From Candidatus Aenigmatarchaeota archaeon (lineage in GTDB: Archaea > Aenigmatarchaeota > Aenigmatarchaeia > CG10238-14 > SCSR01), in NCBI GenBank assembly GCA_016187415.1, contig JACPJT010000001.1, positions 33,965 through 97,964 on the forward strand: a DNA stretch of 64,000 nt, in the 5' to 3' direction. Positions 8,596 to 17,132 of this stretch are shown here, one piece after another (position 1 is the first letter of the stretch; each line of letters starts with the position of its first letter). A model generated the notes under the pieces. It was not told where the DNA came from and made no database searches. It worked only from the letters and a program-made list of their open reading frames with translations. The position numbers and the translations under genes were made by a program.

Positions 8596-9348
8596 TTACT
8601 CGCTATCAGATACTCTCGGTGCAAGGACAAATGACAAGCTAGCCTTGTCGCCTGATTTGAATTCCAATCTCATCGGATAATCCTGCCCCAGCCAGATAGT
8701 AACATTGTCTGCGATTTTAGCAGCCTTCATCATCTTCTTGAGATAATCCAGCGGATACCTTGATTTTACTTCGCTTGCAGCTTCCAAATTCAAAAGATTT
8801 TCATTTCCGCGTTCAAGTTCCAGTTCGGCCTTGCTGACATCGCCTTCTGCGCGCATGACAAACTTGTCTTTCAAAGCCTCCATCATAACAGCATCTGAAA
8901 TAACATCAGCGTCCTCTATTCCAGATTCCAAAATTTGCGGTTTTACTTCTACTTTGACTGGGAAGTCCAATTGTTGTATCGGCGGTATTTCTTCCTGGCT
9001 TATATCAAGCAGTGGTATAACAAATCTCCTCTTGGATTTTCCCTCCAGCTTTATTTCAAGTTTTGATCCTTGCAGGTTGAGCGACATCTTGTCATCCGCA
9101 CCAATCCTCTTCAATACAGACAACATGTTGGTGATATTTAGTCCGATCTTCTGGTCGGCATCTACCTGAAATTCGTCAAACGCACTGGAAGCCATTTTAA
9201 AATCGACTACAGCAACCATGGCCCTGTCGGCCGCAACAAGATTAATACCATCTTTTGTGATGTTGAATACGCCTTCATCTATCAGTTCGCCGATGGTAGA
9301 AATGGCATTGACGAACAATTTCGCATCTGATAGTTTCGCGCTGAACAT
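8596..9348 (-). CDS. pcn: DNA polymerase sliding clamp PCNA
   Basis: Ring-shaped processivity factor, 250 residues, the normal length. The N-terminus MFSAKLSDAKLFVNAISTIGELI, the interdomain segment near ISQEEIPP, and the C-terminal PMRLEFKSGDKASLSFVLAPRV fit PCNA. Its ATG is directly followed upstream by the stop of a small OB-fold gene; both run toward uS8. Replication genes (fused primase, GINS) lie 4-6 kb away on the other strand. Confidence 0.96.
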   Translation of the reverse strand: MFSAKLSDAKLFVNAISTIGELIDEGVFNITKDGINLVAADRAMVAVVDFKMASSAFDEFQVDADQKIGLNITNMLSVLKRIGADDKMSLNLQGSKLEIKLEGKSKRRFVIPLLDISQEEIPPIQQLDFPVKVEVKPQILESGIEDADVISDAVMMEALKDKFVMRAEGDVSKAELELERGNENLLNLEAASEVKSRYPLDYLKKMMKAAKIADNVTIWLGQDYPMRLEFKSGDKASLSFVLAPRVSDSE

Positions 9349-9642
9349 TTAGACACCCGATGAATTATATAGACTATTAATCTTTTTAAATAGATCCAAG
9401 TCAAGTCCCTCCATATTCTGTACAAAATCCGCTTTCAATTTTTCATCCGCAACGGAGCAGAACACCCTGACGACTCTGCCTTTTTCAGCATCATTCTCGC
9501 ACGCTATTTCAATCTTGCCGGTGTCATCGGACAAAACAAATGAATTTTTGTACACATCGCTAACGACACCCAAAATAGAGACCTTTATGTCGCTGGCCTT
9601 AATTTCGGAAATTCGTTTCGGGATATAGTGGTATGTTGGCAT
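9349..9642 (-). CDS. small OB-fold protein, possibly single-stranded-DNA binding
   Basis: 97-residue protein with the pattern of a single OB fold: KISILGVVSDVYKNSFVLSDDTGKIEIACENDAEKGRVVRVFC-like strands (about residues 18-65), reminiscent of RPA-type nucleic-acid-binding domains. The next gene in the operon is PCNA, which supports a role in replication or repair. The ATG at 9642 is preferred over the preceding in-frame TTG. The fold is inferred by eye, so the exact role is uncertain. Confidence 0.6.
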   Translation of the reverse strand: MPTYHYIPKRISEIKASDIKVSILGVVSDVYKNSFVLSDDTGKIEIACENDAEKGRVVRVFCSVADEKLKADFVQNMEGLDLDLFKKINSLYNSSGV

Positions 9643-9674
9643 CAATCTAAGTTCCTAGTCGAAAACTTAAATAA

Positions 9675-10001
9675 TCAACTGTAGCTTCGCCAGCTATAGC
9701 CGCATTTGGTGCATCTGTAAAACATTGTCGGAGGCTCGTCTGCCGACCTCGTCTGCTGCATCCACCAGTATGCTTCCATATGTTCGCATTGCGGGCAGAT
9801 TATTTTCGTCTTTGGCAATTCGGAGAACTGGTCCTTTTCAGTCATTACAATAATTTTTTTCTTCGAGTCGGAGACGTTTGAAGAAATCCTCAGTTTCTCT
9901 CCCTTTTTGTATACTCTTTTGCATTTTCTGCATGTAAGATAAACGTTCTTCCTTTTCCTTTCAATTACGAGCAGATTGCCGCATTTTTCGCAGAATTGCA
10001 T
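9675..10001 (-). CDS. tfs: transcription factor S (TFIIS/RPB9-like)
   Basis: 108-residue archaeal transcript-cleavage factor. An N-terminal zinc ribbon (CEKCG, CRKCK) and a C-terminal zinc ribbon (CPQCEH, CTKCGYSW) flank a linker. The C-terminal hairpin QTRSADEPPT contains the Asp-Glu pair that stimulates RNA cleavage by stalled RNA polymerase, so it should be active. The ATG lies next to the signal-peptidase stop, in one operon. Confidence 0.94.
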   Translation of the reverse strand: MQFCEKCGNLLVIERKRKNVYLTCRKCKRVYKKGEKLRISSNVSDSKKKIIVMTEKDQFSELPKTKIICPQCEHMEAYWWMQQTRSADEPPTMFYRCTKCGYSWRSYS

Positions 10002-10565
10002 TTATACACCACTCAGTCTATTCAATATTACCTTAAAATAACCAATTTTGGGTATTATAAAGATTACCTTGCCTTTTATCTGTTCTGGTTTTACGCTCTG
10101 CTCATAACTAAGCTGCCCCAAGTTGTTGTCACCCTTTGTTTGGTATGTCCCATCATCATTGATTTTTATTATCCTGTGAATTATCGGCGCGCTTACGCCG
10201 TTTACAGAATAAACGATCACATCACCGACCTCATACTTTTGATTTTCACTAGGGCCGGCCAGTGAGAAGAGTCCTGTGAACGGTTTGCCACCTTCGACTA
10301 TGGGCATATCACCCACGTTAAAGCCGTTCGAGTCCGGCCACGATTCTATATAGCTCCTGTTATAACCCAGATTTTTCCCCAACCACTGATAATATGTCAC
10401 TTCGGGGTTGGTGTGTTCCATAGAGCTGCTCACAACCGCCACGACCGGCGTGCTTGAGGACAGGACACCGGCTAAGATAACATAATAGAAAATGACGGCT
10501 GCCAGAAACCCGAGTAGTATGTTTCCCCACCATTTTTCTGTCAATATCTTTGGTATTATTCTCAT
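10002..10565 (-). CDS. signal peptidase I, archaeal S26B type
   Basis: 187-residue membrane protease that removes signal peptides. There is one N-terminal membrane segment (about residues 15-38). The Ser nucleophile is in VSSSMEH, and a His (PIIHRI) replaces the bacterial Lys; KGDNN provides the conserved Asp region. This His-type dyad distinguishes it from the Lys-type SodX homologue at 5137-5442. The start overlaps the DUF99 stop (ATGA). Confidence 0.9.
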   Translation of the reverse strand: MRIIPKILTEKWWGNILLGFLAAVIFYYVILAGVLSSSTPVVAVVSSSMEHTNPEVTYYQWLGKNLGYNRSYIESWPDSNGFNVGDMPIVEGGKPFTGLFSLAGPSENQKYEVGDVIVYSVNGVSAPIIHRIIKINDDGTYQTKGDNNLGQLSYEQSVKPEQIKGKVIFIIPKIGYFKVILNRLSGV

Positions 10566-11143
10566 GCCCTTCCACTGCTTTCTCCTTTTACTATCGCACC
10601 GGCAATCATGTGCGCCACCCGCAGAGGTTCGGGTATGTCGCCGTGCGTTGTACTCAATCGGATCAAGTCCTCAGCTTCCGAATCCTCCAATCCAATAGTC
10701 TGATAATATACCTTTTTATCGCTTTTAATACTACAGACCTTTATTTCCCCTGCATTTAAAAGCATTTCCCACCGTTCATTAAAGTCGGCAAAATTCTTTT
10801 CCAATGCTTCCTTGACAGAAGGCAAATTGGGGTGTTTTCTGTTTATGACGATAATCGGTATATTCGTTTCTTCGTAAAGTCTTTTGATGTCTATTATGTT
10901 GAAACCGCCAAGTGTTATGCCGTCAAACATCATAACTTTTAGCTGCGGCTTGTGCTTGGACTTGTTGATGAGGGCGGCCAATTTTTCCGTTGCATCCAGT
11001 CCATCGACCTCAACGTCTGTCTTAAGAGCGCCATCAAGAAAACTGCCGCCGCGATAGATTATGCCAATTATGGAAACCTTCTTGTCAGTTCGTTTAAACG
11101 GCGAATCGTCGAACCCCAGTATCCTGACTTCGGACTTGAACAT
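10562..11143 (-). CDS. DUF99 (UPF0215, endonuclease V-fold) protein
   Basis: Conserved archaeal protein with an RNase-H-like/endonuclease V-type core. EVRILGFDDSPF starts the fold and VMMFDGITLGGFNIIDI carries a second conserved Asp region. Catalytic activity of DUF99 is not established. The ATG at 11143 (MFKSEV) is chosen; an upstream in-frame alternative would add eight unlikely residues. First gene of the DUF99-signal peptidase-TFS run, divergent from eL40. Confidence 0.85.
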   Translation of the reverse strand: MFKSEVRILGFDDSPFKRTDKKVSIIGIIYRGGSFLDGALKTDVEVDGLDATEKLAALINKSKHKPQLKVMMFDGITLGGFNIIDIKRLYEETNIPIIVINRKHPNLPSVKEALEKNFADFNERWEMLLNAGEIKVCSIKSDKKVYYQTIGLEDSEAEDLIRLSTTHGDIPEPLRVAHMIAGAIVKGESSGRA

Positions 11144-11201
11144 GGTATGATTATAAAGATTGCACAAGGATATTTAAACCTAACACCGAAATTATAGAGT
11201 T

Positions 11202-11375
11202 ATGGTAAAGAAACTTGCCCCAGAAGCCATGGGAAGATTGTATAACAGGGTGTATGTTTGCAAAGTGTGCTCAAGTAAGATCAGGGCAGATCCAACAAAG
11301 GTAAGGCACGGCAAAGTCAAGTGCAGGAGCTGCAGGTCTACAATGTTGCGCCCGAAAAGAAAGCCTTTGGTGTAA
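11202..11375 (+). CDS. rpl40e: ribosomal protein eL40
   Basis: 57-residue zinc-binding ribosomal protein. The translated product starts MVKKLAPEAMGRLYNRVYVC and has CKVC and CRSC knuckles separated by a basic RADPTKVRHGKVK loop, then a RPKRKP tail. The length and Cys spacing match archaeal eL40. The ATG is about 25 bases after the TATA-like tatttaaa (11171-11178), so the transcript is probably leaderless. The next gene starts three bases after the stop. Confidence 0.92.
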   Translation: MVKKLAPEAMGRLYNRVYVCKVCSSKIRADPTKVRHGKVKCRSCRSTMLRPKRKPLV

Positions 11376-11378
11376 TCA

Positions 11379-11660
11379 ATGGAGAGCAAACTCATTGAAA
11401 AATGGGAGAATTCTGGATTGAGGCCAAGCACTTTTGAGTTCTTTACAAACAGGTCGGACTTGGTGATTGGGAAGCTTCCGAATCAGGATGCCGAAGTGGA
11501 ATATGTGTGCCCGTATTGTCAATTCTATGAAATCAAGACTGTGCCGATGGAAAAGGGAACTACAAAAAGCGGCAAGACGAGCAAAAAGTTTAGCAGGCCT
11601 GAGTTCCCCTGTTCAAAGTGCAGTAGGGTAATCAAAGTGACTCCACTAAAGCAGAAATAA
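11379..11660 (+). CDS. small zinc-ribbon protein, unknown
   Basis: 93 residues. Two CxxC pairs (VCPYCQF about residue 45 and FPCSKCSR about residue 78) could coordinate one zinc ion; a flexible KGTTKSGKTSKK loop lies between. It follows eL40 by three bases, suggesting a translation-related or RNA-binding role, but no family is recognised. Confidence 0.7.
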   Translation: MESKLIEKWENSGLRPSTFEFFTNRSDLVIGKLPNQDAEVEYVCPYCQFYEIKTVPMEKGTTKSGKTSKKFSRPEFPCSKCSRVIKVTPLKQK

Positions 11661-11691
11661 ATTAAAACCTACTTCTTATATAATAATGAGT

Positions 11692-11782
11692 GCTCAGGTG
11701 GCAGAACGGCTATGCAGACTAGATTATCTAGGCAGAAGCGCCTGCAGAGCGTCGCAAGCGAGTTCGACTCTCGCCCTGAGCT
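11692..11782 (+). tRNA. tRNA-Cys(GCA) with 20-nt intron in the anticodon stem
   Basis: Acceptor GCTCAGG pairs with CCTGAGC and the discriminator is T, as in all tRNA-Cys. T arm is GCGAG-TTCGACT-CTCGC. The anticodon loop is CTGCAGA (11742-11748). The 5' anticodon-stem strand is complete only if about 20 nt (11718-11737) are removed, giving a 71-nt mature tRNA. D-stem TGC can re-pair with intron GCA to form a near bulge-helix-bulge with one mismatch. The exact splice position (27/28 or 29/30) is ambiguous. It lies 34 bases before the CysRS gene on the same strand. Confidence 0.88.
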
Positions 11783-11816
11783 CAATAATTTAATTTAAAA
11801 CCGTCAATTACTCATA

Positions 11817-13256
11817 ATGGCATTGAAGCTTTTCAACACCTTGACCAGAAAAAAAGAAACTTTCAAGCCCCTCAAAGACAGGCAGGTCAAACTGTATACT
11901 TGCGGTCCGACTGTTTACGATTATGCGCACATCGGCAATATGCGAGCTTATGTCTGGGAAGATTTGTTAAGACGAGTTCTCGAATTCAACAAGTTCAAGG
12001 TGACTCATGTGATGAACATAACAGACGTCGGACATCTGACTTCAGATCAGGATACAGGCGAAGACAAGATGGAAGTAGGCGCCAAAAGAGAACATAAGAG
12101 TGCGTGGGAAATCGCGGAATTTTACACAAAGGAATTCATCAAGGACATTGAAAAATTGCACATCTTAAAGCCGCATATTGCCCCGAAAGCAACAGACCAT
12201 ATACAGGAACAGATAGAACTAATTAAAATTTTGGAAAAGAAAGGTCACACTTACATAATTTCCGACGGTGTTTATTTTGACACTTCGAAATTGAAGGATT
12301 ACGGCAAGCTCGCAAGACTAAATGTAGAAGGGCTGAAAGCTGGCGCAAGAGTTGAGATGGCCGAGGGAAAAAGAAATCCTACAGATTTTGCCCTTTGGAA
12401 ATTCTCACCAAAGGATCAGCACAGGCAGATGGAATGGGGGTCGCCTTGGGGCACCGGATTTCCGGGATGGCACATAGAATGCAGCGCAATGAGCATGAAA
12501 TATCTCGGCACTACTTTCGACATTCATACAGGCGGCGTTGATCACATACCGGTTCATCATACAAACGAGATTGCACAATCGGAAGCGGCAACCGGGAAAA
12601 AATTTGTAAATTATTGGCTGCACTGCAATCACTTGATTGTTGACGGAGAGAAGATGTCCAAGTCTCTAGGAAATTTCTACAGACTTAAAGACATAACAGA
12701 CAGAAATTACAAGCCTATACATTTGAGATACTTTTACACCAATTCCAATTATAGAAGCCAGTTGAATTTCACATTCAAAGGACTAGACTCGGCTAAGAAA
12801 ACAGTAGAAGGATTGTTTGATTTTGTCAGGAAGCTGAAGGATATTCAAGGGAACAAGGACAATCCAAAAGTCTCCGCGTTAATTAAAAAATTCAGAAAAC
12901 AATTTCTTGTCGGAATAGACGACGATCTTAACTTCCCTAAAGCTCTGGCTTCCATGTTCGATTTTATCAGAACCGCTAACAAACTGATCGCTCAAAATAA
13001 AATTAGCAGGAAAAACGCAGAGACTATAATAAAGTTGATGATCGAGGTGGATAACATATTAGGTTTGGGTTTCATCGATTTGATTGAAGAGAAAAGGGAG
13101 ATGCCCAAAGAAGTTCTTGATTTGATTAGAAAAAGAGAATCTGCTAGAAAGTTAGGCGACTTTGCAACAGCAGACGATATAAGGAATGAAATCCGGGACA
13201 GATTCAACATTGTCATAGAAGATACCAAAGACGGTCTCAAGTGGAGATTTGCTTAA
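11817..13256 (+). CDS. cysS: cysteinyl-tRNA synthetase
   Basis: Class I aminoacyl-tRNA synthetase charging tRNA-Cys, 479 residues. The HIGH motif is HIGN in [16 protein letters not shown]; Zn ligands are in TCGPTVYD and GWHIECSAM; the KMSKS motif is [10 protein letters not shown]. The C-terminal domain is complete. Its substrate tRNA gene lies directly upstream, so both may be on one transcript. Confidence 0.98.
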   Translation: MALKLFNTLTRKKETFKPLKDRQVKLYTCGPTVYDYAHIGNMRAYVWEDLLRRVLEFNKFKVTHVMNITDVGHLTSDQDTGEDKMEVGAKREHKSAWEIAEFYTKEFIKDIEKLHILKPHIAPKATDHIQEQIELIKILEKKGHTYIISDGVYFDTSKLKDYGKLARLNVEGLKAGARVEMAEGKRNPTDFALWKFSPKDQHRQMEWGSPWGTGFPGWHIECSAMSMKYLGTTFDIHTGGVDHIPVHHTNEIAQSEAATGKKFVNYWLHCNHLIVDGEKMSKSLGNFYRLKDITDRNYKPIHLRYFYTNSNYRSQLNFTFKGLDSAKKTVEGLFDFVRKLKDIQGNKDNPKVSALIKKFRKQFLVGIDDDLNFPKALASMFDFIRTANKLIAQNKISRKNAETIIKLMIEVDNILGLGFIDLIEEKREMPKEVLDLIRKRESARKLGDFATADDIRNEIRDRFNIVIEDTKDGLKWRFA

Positions 13257-13283
13257 TAAGCTTTTCCCAACAAATATAATTCA

Positions 13284-13607
13284 ATGGCTGTTAAGGTAGT
13301 TACTCACATACCAGTTCTCGGTCCTGACGGTAAACCCTGCGGAAAAGTGACTTATGACGGAAGGCGATTCGACTATAGAGATTCTGGGAATCTTTATGAC
13401 GTTTTTGATGAAGATTCTCCATATGGAAGGAGAAACACGCGAAGAGTGTTTAAGGAATTGACAGATCGCGGTCATATGCCATTGGCTGTTGCAAGTGGAT
13501 TGGCACCTTATGCTTTACACCGAAGATGGGAACTGGCATTACAACAATTACGTAAAGATTTACCAGAAGCATCAGAGGAAACTTTGTCTTCTAGAATTAC
13601 ATGGTAG
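13284..13607 (+). CDS. hypothetical protein
   Basis: 107 residues, mixed charged composition, no membrane segment or recognised motif. It starts with a leaderless-type ATG after an A/T-rich stretch and lies between cysS and the primase gene on the same strand. Confidence 0.5.
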   Translation: MAVKVVTHIPVLGPDGKPCGKVTYDGRRFDYRDSGNLYDVFDEDSPYGRRNTRRVFKELTDRGHMPLAVASGLAPYALHRRWELALQQLRKDLPEASEETLSSRITW

Positions 13608-13673
13608 TTCAACCAATTTAAATCCTTCCTTTCAATATAATTTCGAGGAGTCTAACTTCTCAAGGCAATTCCC

Positions 13674-14960
13674 ATGGTGGATTTTAAAAAAGTTTGGTCT
13701 TGGTATTCTAGAGAGTCCGTCCAGAAGGCTATTCTGGAAGTTGCAAAGAATCGCGAGGTTGCTTCCGTTTTTCAGGATGGTTCTTTTGGTAAGCGTCCGA
13801 ATGTAGTGCAGTATCCGGCAGATGTGCTTCAGGCCGTTTCGGATGGTTCGATTTCATTTCATGGTTCTGTTGAGCAGTGGTCCAATCCTATGGGATTGGA
13901 AGTCGGCATGCCCAAAGGGGACTTGGACAAGTTGAGAATCGGTTGGAGTCTGTTAATCGACCCTGATGTAAAGGATTTTGAAATCGGAAAACTGGTTACA
14001 AAGGAAATACTGCAGACATTGGAAAATTTCGGCGTCAAAAGCTATTCTGTAAAATTCACAGGTGGCAAAGGATTTCACATCGGCGTGCCATTCGAGTCCC
14101 TTCCCGAAAGGGTCAACCTTCAGCCTACGAATGCATTGTATCCATCCTTGGCGCAGACATTGATAGAATACATCAAGTGGTATTCAAAAGATTCGCTGAA
14201 AGAAAAATTACTCGCGTTGGATGAACCAGAAAATCTGGCCAAAAGAATAGGCAAGTCACTAAAGGAAATTGTAACAGAAAACGAGTTAGACCCCTACAAA
14301 GTTATCTCGATGGATATTTTCGGATCGCGCCATTTGTTCCGGTTGCCATATTCATTGCACGAGTCATCGCTGTTGGTGAGTCTCCCGATAAAGCCGGAAA
14401 GGATTGACAAGTTCCAAAAAGATGATGCGAAAATTGAATCGGCGAAAGTTGAAGAGAGGTTCTTGATTCCGAAAGAAAGGAATGACGCGGAAGGTTTTTT
14501 GGTCGAGGCTATGGACTGGGCCAGCAAGTATAAAGTTGAAATCAAAGAGCATGTTCCCCAGATGAAGAAATTCCTCAGGGTTAGGGAAATCTCAGAATCG
14601 CTGTTCCCCCCTTGCATTACGCATTTGCTTCAGACTGGTTTGGGCGACGGCAAAAAACGTGCGCTATTCATTTTGATTACGTTTCTAAGGAACATGGGGT
14701 GGTCGGATGAAAAAATCCAGGACAGGATATTCGAGTGGAACGAGAAGAATGTCCCGCCTCTCAGGTCGAATTATCTGCGTTCCCAGCTCAGGTGGCATTT
14801 CAGGCAGGACAGGAACCTTCTTCCGCCAAACTGCGAAAATGATGTTTTCTACAAGCAGATTGGACTGTATGACATTTGTTGCAAGGAGATAAACCATTCC
14901 ACTGTCAAGAATCCGGTTAATGTGCCGTTGAGAAGACTGCGGGACAGAAGGCCTAAATAG
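13674..14960 (+). CDS. priS: single-chain DNA primase, PriS-PriL fusion
   Basis: Makes RNA/DNA primers. The N-terminal two thirds is the PriS catalytic core: metal-binding LLIDPDV (DxD, about residue 105), FTGGKGFHIGVP (the sGxxGxH nucleotide motif) and GSRHLFRLPYSLHE. The last ~110 residues resemble the PriL C-terminal Fe-S domain: PPCITHLLQTG, then PPNCEND and YDICC supply the four Cys. Normal archaea encode two genes; one short fused chain (428 residues) is known from Nanoarchaeum and other DPANN genomes. No separate PriL is seen here. GINS follows. Confidence 0.88.
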   Translation: MVDFKKVWSWYSRESVQKAILEVAKNREVASVFQDGSFGKRPNVVQYPADVLQAVSDGSISFHGSVEQWSNPMGLEVGMPKGDLDKLRIGWSLLIDPDVKDFEIGKLVTKEILQTLENFGVKSYSVKFTGGKGFHIGVPFESLPERVNLQPTNALYPSLAQTLIEYIKWYSKDSLKEKLLALDEPENLAKRIGKSLKEIVTENELDPYKVISMDIFGSRHLFRLPYSLHESSLLVSLPIKPERIDKFQKDDAKIESAKVEERFLIPKERNDAEGFLVEAMDWASKYKVEIKEHVPQMKKFLRVREISESLFPPCITHLLQTGLGDGKKRALFILITFLRNMGWSDEKIQDRIFEWNEKNVPPLRSNYLRSQLRWHFRQDRNLLPPNCENDVFYKQIGLYDICCKEINHSTVKNPVNVPLRRLRDRRPK

Positions 14961-15025
14961 TCGACTCTGACTAACAGGATGCCATTAGGTTATTAATCTT
15001 TTCATTTAATCTATAATTGTCGCAT

Positions 15026-15553
15026 ATGCCAGAAGAGACCATAACCTTCGAACTAATAAGGAAAATACAGCTCGACGAACAGAACACGTCCACTTTGACG
15101 CGGCTGCCTGTCAACTTTTTTCTTGCAATATCCAATTATCTGGAGCAAAAGAAAAGGCTGGTCGCAGGCGACAACAGAAAAGATGCACTGGAAATAAAGA
15201 CGATAGAAAGGCTGGTGGAAGACATTTACAACAGGAGAGAGAGAAAAATAATCAATGCCGCCATCATATCTGCTCGAAGCGGTCTGCCTCCAGAAAATCT
15301 TATAGACGAAGAAAAGCCATTTTACAATTCCATCGTAGCCACGATAAAGAATAGGAGAACAGACTTGCTAAAGACGATAATGGGCGTAAAATCTGCGGCA
15401 TCACCAACAGTAGTCTTCAAGGAAGACACGCCGGAATTTGTAGGCATCGATGAAAAGACATACGGCCCATTTAAGGTCGGCGATACGGCACTATTGCCTT
15501 ATGACAATATGAAGATACTGCTTGAAAGAGGCGTGGTAGAGGAAGCTAAATAA
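15026..15553 (+). CDS. GINS complex subunit (Gins51-like)
   Basis: 175-residue replisome protein linking MCM helicase and polymerase/primase. The helical A domain comes first; the small beta B domain (VGIDEKTYGPFKVGDTALLPYDNMKIL) is C-terminal, the Gins51/Sld5 order. The ATG at 15026 is chosen rather than the TTG three codons upstream. Its position after the primase gene is a common archaeal arrangement. Confidence 0.85.
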   Translation: MPEETITFELIRKIQLDEQNTSTLTRLPVNFFLAISNYLEQKKRLVAGDNRKDALEIKTIERLVEDIYNRRERKIINAAIISARSGLPPENLIDEEKPFYNSIVATIKNRRTDLLKTIMGVKSAASPTVVFKEDTPEFVGIDEKTYGPFKVGDTALLPYDNMKILLERGVVEEAK

Positions 15554-15584
15554 ACTTTTAAACTAAACGTTCTAATTGATTAAA

Positions 15585-15866
15585 ATGAAATTCCCAAAAG
15601 TCATGCGAACATATTGTCCGAAATGCAACAAGCACACTGTCCACGAAGTGGAGATGGTAAAGAAAAAGTCAAGAAGAACAATGGCTCAGGGGCAGAGAAG
15701 GTTCAACAGGAAGCTCAAAGGTTATGGCAGTTTTCCAAGGCCTCAGCCGGACTATGAAAAATCGACCAAGAAAATCGACTTAAGGTACAAATGCACAGTA
15801 TGCGGTAAGAAACATATGCGCGGTCAGGGTTGGAGAGCCAAGAAATTCGAATTTGTTAAAAAGTGA
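15585..15866 (+). CDS. rpl44e: ribosomal protein eL42 (L44e)
   Basis: 93-residue zinc-binding protein near the ribosomal E site. [13 protein letters not shown] and [18 protein letters not shown] give the CxxC pairs; [20 protein letters not shown] is the rRNA-binding loop. The ATG at 15585 is preferred to an in-frame TTG at 15576. eS27 follows after four bases, the conserved archaeal pair. Confidence 0.95.
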   Translation: MKFPKVMRTYCPKCNKHTVHEVEMVKKKSRRTMAQGQRRFNRKLKGYGSFPRPQPDYEKSTKKIDLRYKCTVCGKKHMRGQGWRAKKFEFVKK

Positions 15867-15870
15867 TTTG

Positions 15871-16059
15871 ATGAAAGAAACATTACAGATGCCCAAAGGC
15901 AAATTTTTAAGGGTGTCCTGCAGAAAGTGCAGGAACGAACAGGTTGTGTTCAGCAAAGCATCTACCGTGGTAAAATGTCTCAAATGCGATGCGGAATTGG
16001 TTTCGCCTACAGGCGGCGAAGCCGAAGTCAAGGGCAAAATACTGCAGGCATTATCCTAA
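15871..16059 (+). CDS. rps27e: ribosomal protein eS27
   Basis: 62-residue zinc-ribbon small-subunit protein: FLRVSCRKCRNEQVVFSKASTVVKCLKCDAELVSPTGG. AAGTGAT overlaps the eL42 stop (864-866) and lies four bases before the ATG, deciding this start. In many archaea aIF2-alpha and Nop10 follow; here a small heat-shock gene does. Confidence 0.94.
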   Translation: MKETLQMPKGKFLRVSCRKCRNEQVVFSKASTVVKCLKCDAELVSPTGGEAEVKGKILQALS

Positions 16060-16099
16060 GATTTAAATACAAGTTCTGTCCAATAATCAATCGATAGCT

Positions 16100-16525
16100 A
16101 TGCCATGGGATTTATGGGATCCTTTCGAAGAAATAGAGAGAATGCGCAAAAAGATGCGGAAGCTCATGGAACGCTTCGGCGAAACCATGGAAGAAAAAAC
16201 ATACGGATTCCCGTTGGACATAAGCGAAACTGACGATGAACTAATTGTAAAAGCTGAATTGCCTGATTTTAACAAGGATGAGATTTCCATCAAGGCGTCT
16301 GAAAACAGTCTTGATATTTCTGCGTCCCGTAAGGAAAAGAAGATAGAGAAAACAGGGAAGGTATACAAAGCCGAAAAGAAGTTTGGCGGCGTAAGAAGAT
16401 ATGTGACATTGCCGGCACCAGTAAAGATTGATGATGTGCGAACCAGTTTTGATTCCGGTGTGCTCACGATCAGACTCAAGAAAGCAAAAGCTGGAAAGAA
16501 AACCAAAGAAATAAAACTCAAGTAA
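16100..16525 (+). CDS. hsp20: small heat-shock protein, Hsp20/alpha-crystallin
   Basis: ATP-independent holdase, 141 residues. The N-terminus is amphipathic (WDPFEEIERMRKKM). The alpha-crystallin domain covers about residues 30-125 with LDISETDDELIVKAELPDF and the terminal FDSGVLTIRL; a Lys-rich tail follows. It is adjacent to a second alpha-crystallin-like gene, forming a likely proteostasis pair. Confidence 0.94.
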   Translation: MPWDLWDPFEEIERMRKKMRKLMERFGETMEEKTYGFPLDISETDDELIVKAELPDFNKDEISIKASENSLDISASRKEKKIEKTGKVYKAEKKFGGVRRYVTLPAPVKIDDVRTSFDSGVLTIRLKKAKAGKKTKEIKLK

Positions 16526-16562
16526 ACTTATCTTTTTTAACTCCCATATTCCATTAGATAGC

Positions 16563-17111
16563 ATGTTCTGGGACAAGAAATGTAAAGGTTGCAATAGTAA
16601 GATAAAATCCGAATGGGCGTTCTGTCCTAGTTGCGGTGTTCCTCTAAGAGAAACTAAAAAAGTTTCAAGCGAATTCGATAAGGAACCGATAGAAATTGGC
16701 AGGATGCCGGAGATGAATATACCGAACTTGATGTTCAAGCCGTTCATGAAAGACAAGGGGATAAGCATAACGATAACGGCAGACAATAATGCGCCGCCAA
16801 GAATAGAGGTTGTCACATCCGGCGACCAACGCAAGCACCACCATCATGAAGCGAAACCGGTTAGATTGCCAAAAATCACGGAAGAACCGGAAATGAAAGT
16901 AGAGCAGGAACAGAACAAAGATGTCATAACATTAAACTTGCCTGATGTTAAAAGCCTGAATGATATCGATATAAAACAGCTGGATCAAAGCATCGAAATA
17001 AAAGCATTCGCAGGCGACAAGGCGTACTTCAAGTTGATTCCTATTCCATCAAATGCAACCGTCAACAATCAGTTTAAAGACGGTGTGTTGAAGATAGAAA
17101 TCCAGAAATAA
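16563..17111 (+). CDS. zinc-ribbon plus degenerate alpha-crystallin-domain protein
   Basis: 182 residues with two parts. Residues 1-30 hold CKGCNSKI and CPSCGVPL, a zinc ribbon. After a low-complexity linker with RKHHHHEAK, residues ~118-182 look like an Hsp20-type beta-sandwich: DVITLNLPDVKSLNDIDIKQLDQSIEIKA, ending FKDGVLKIEIQ. The domain is shorter than in the neighbouring Hsp20 gene. Role unknown, perhaps a client- or partner-binding co-chaperone. Confidence 0.75.
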   Translation: MFWDKKCKGCNSKIKSEWAFCPSCGVPLRETKKVSSEFDKEPIEIGRMPEMNIPNLMFKPFMKDKGISITITADNNAPPRIEVVTSGDQRKHHHHEAKPVRLPKITEEPEMKVEQEQNKDVITLNLPDVKSLNDIDIKQLDQSIEIKAFAGDKAYFKLIPIPSNATVNNQFKDGVLKIEIQK

Positions 17112-17132
17112 TTCTTATCGTATTTTTATACC

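Noticed and set aside
10002-10565. Second SodX-type protease
   Set aside because: It has a membrane anchor and a Ser-His dyad, which makes it the housekeeping signal peptidase.
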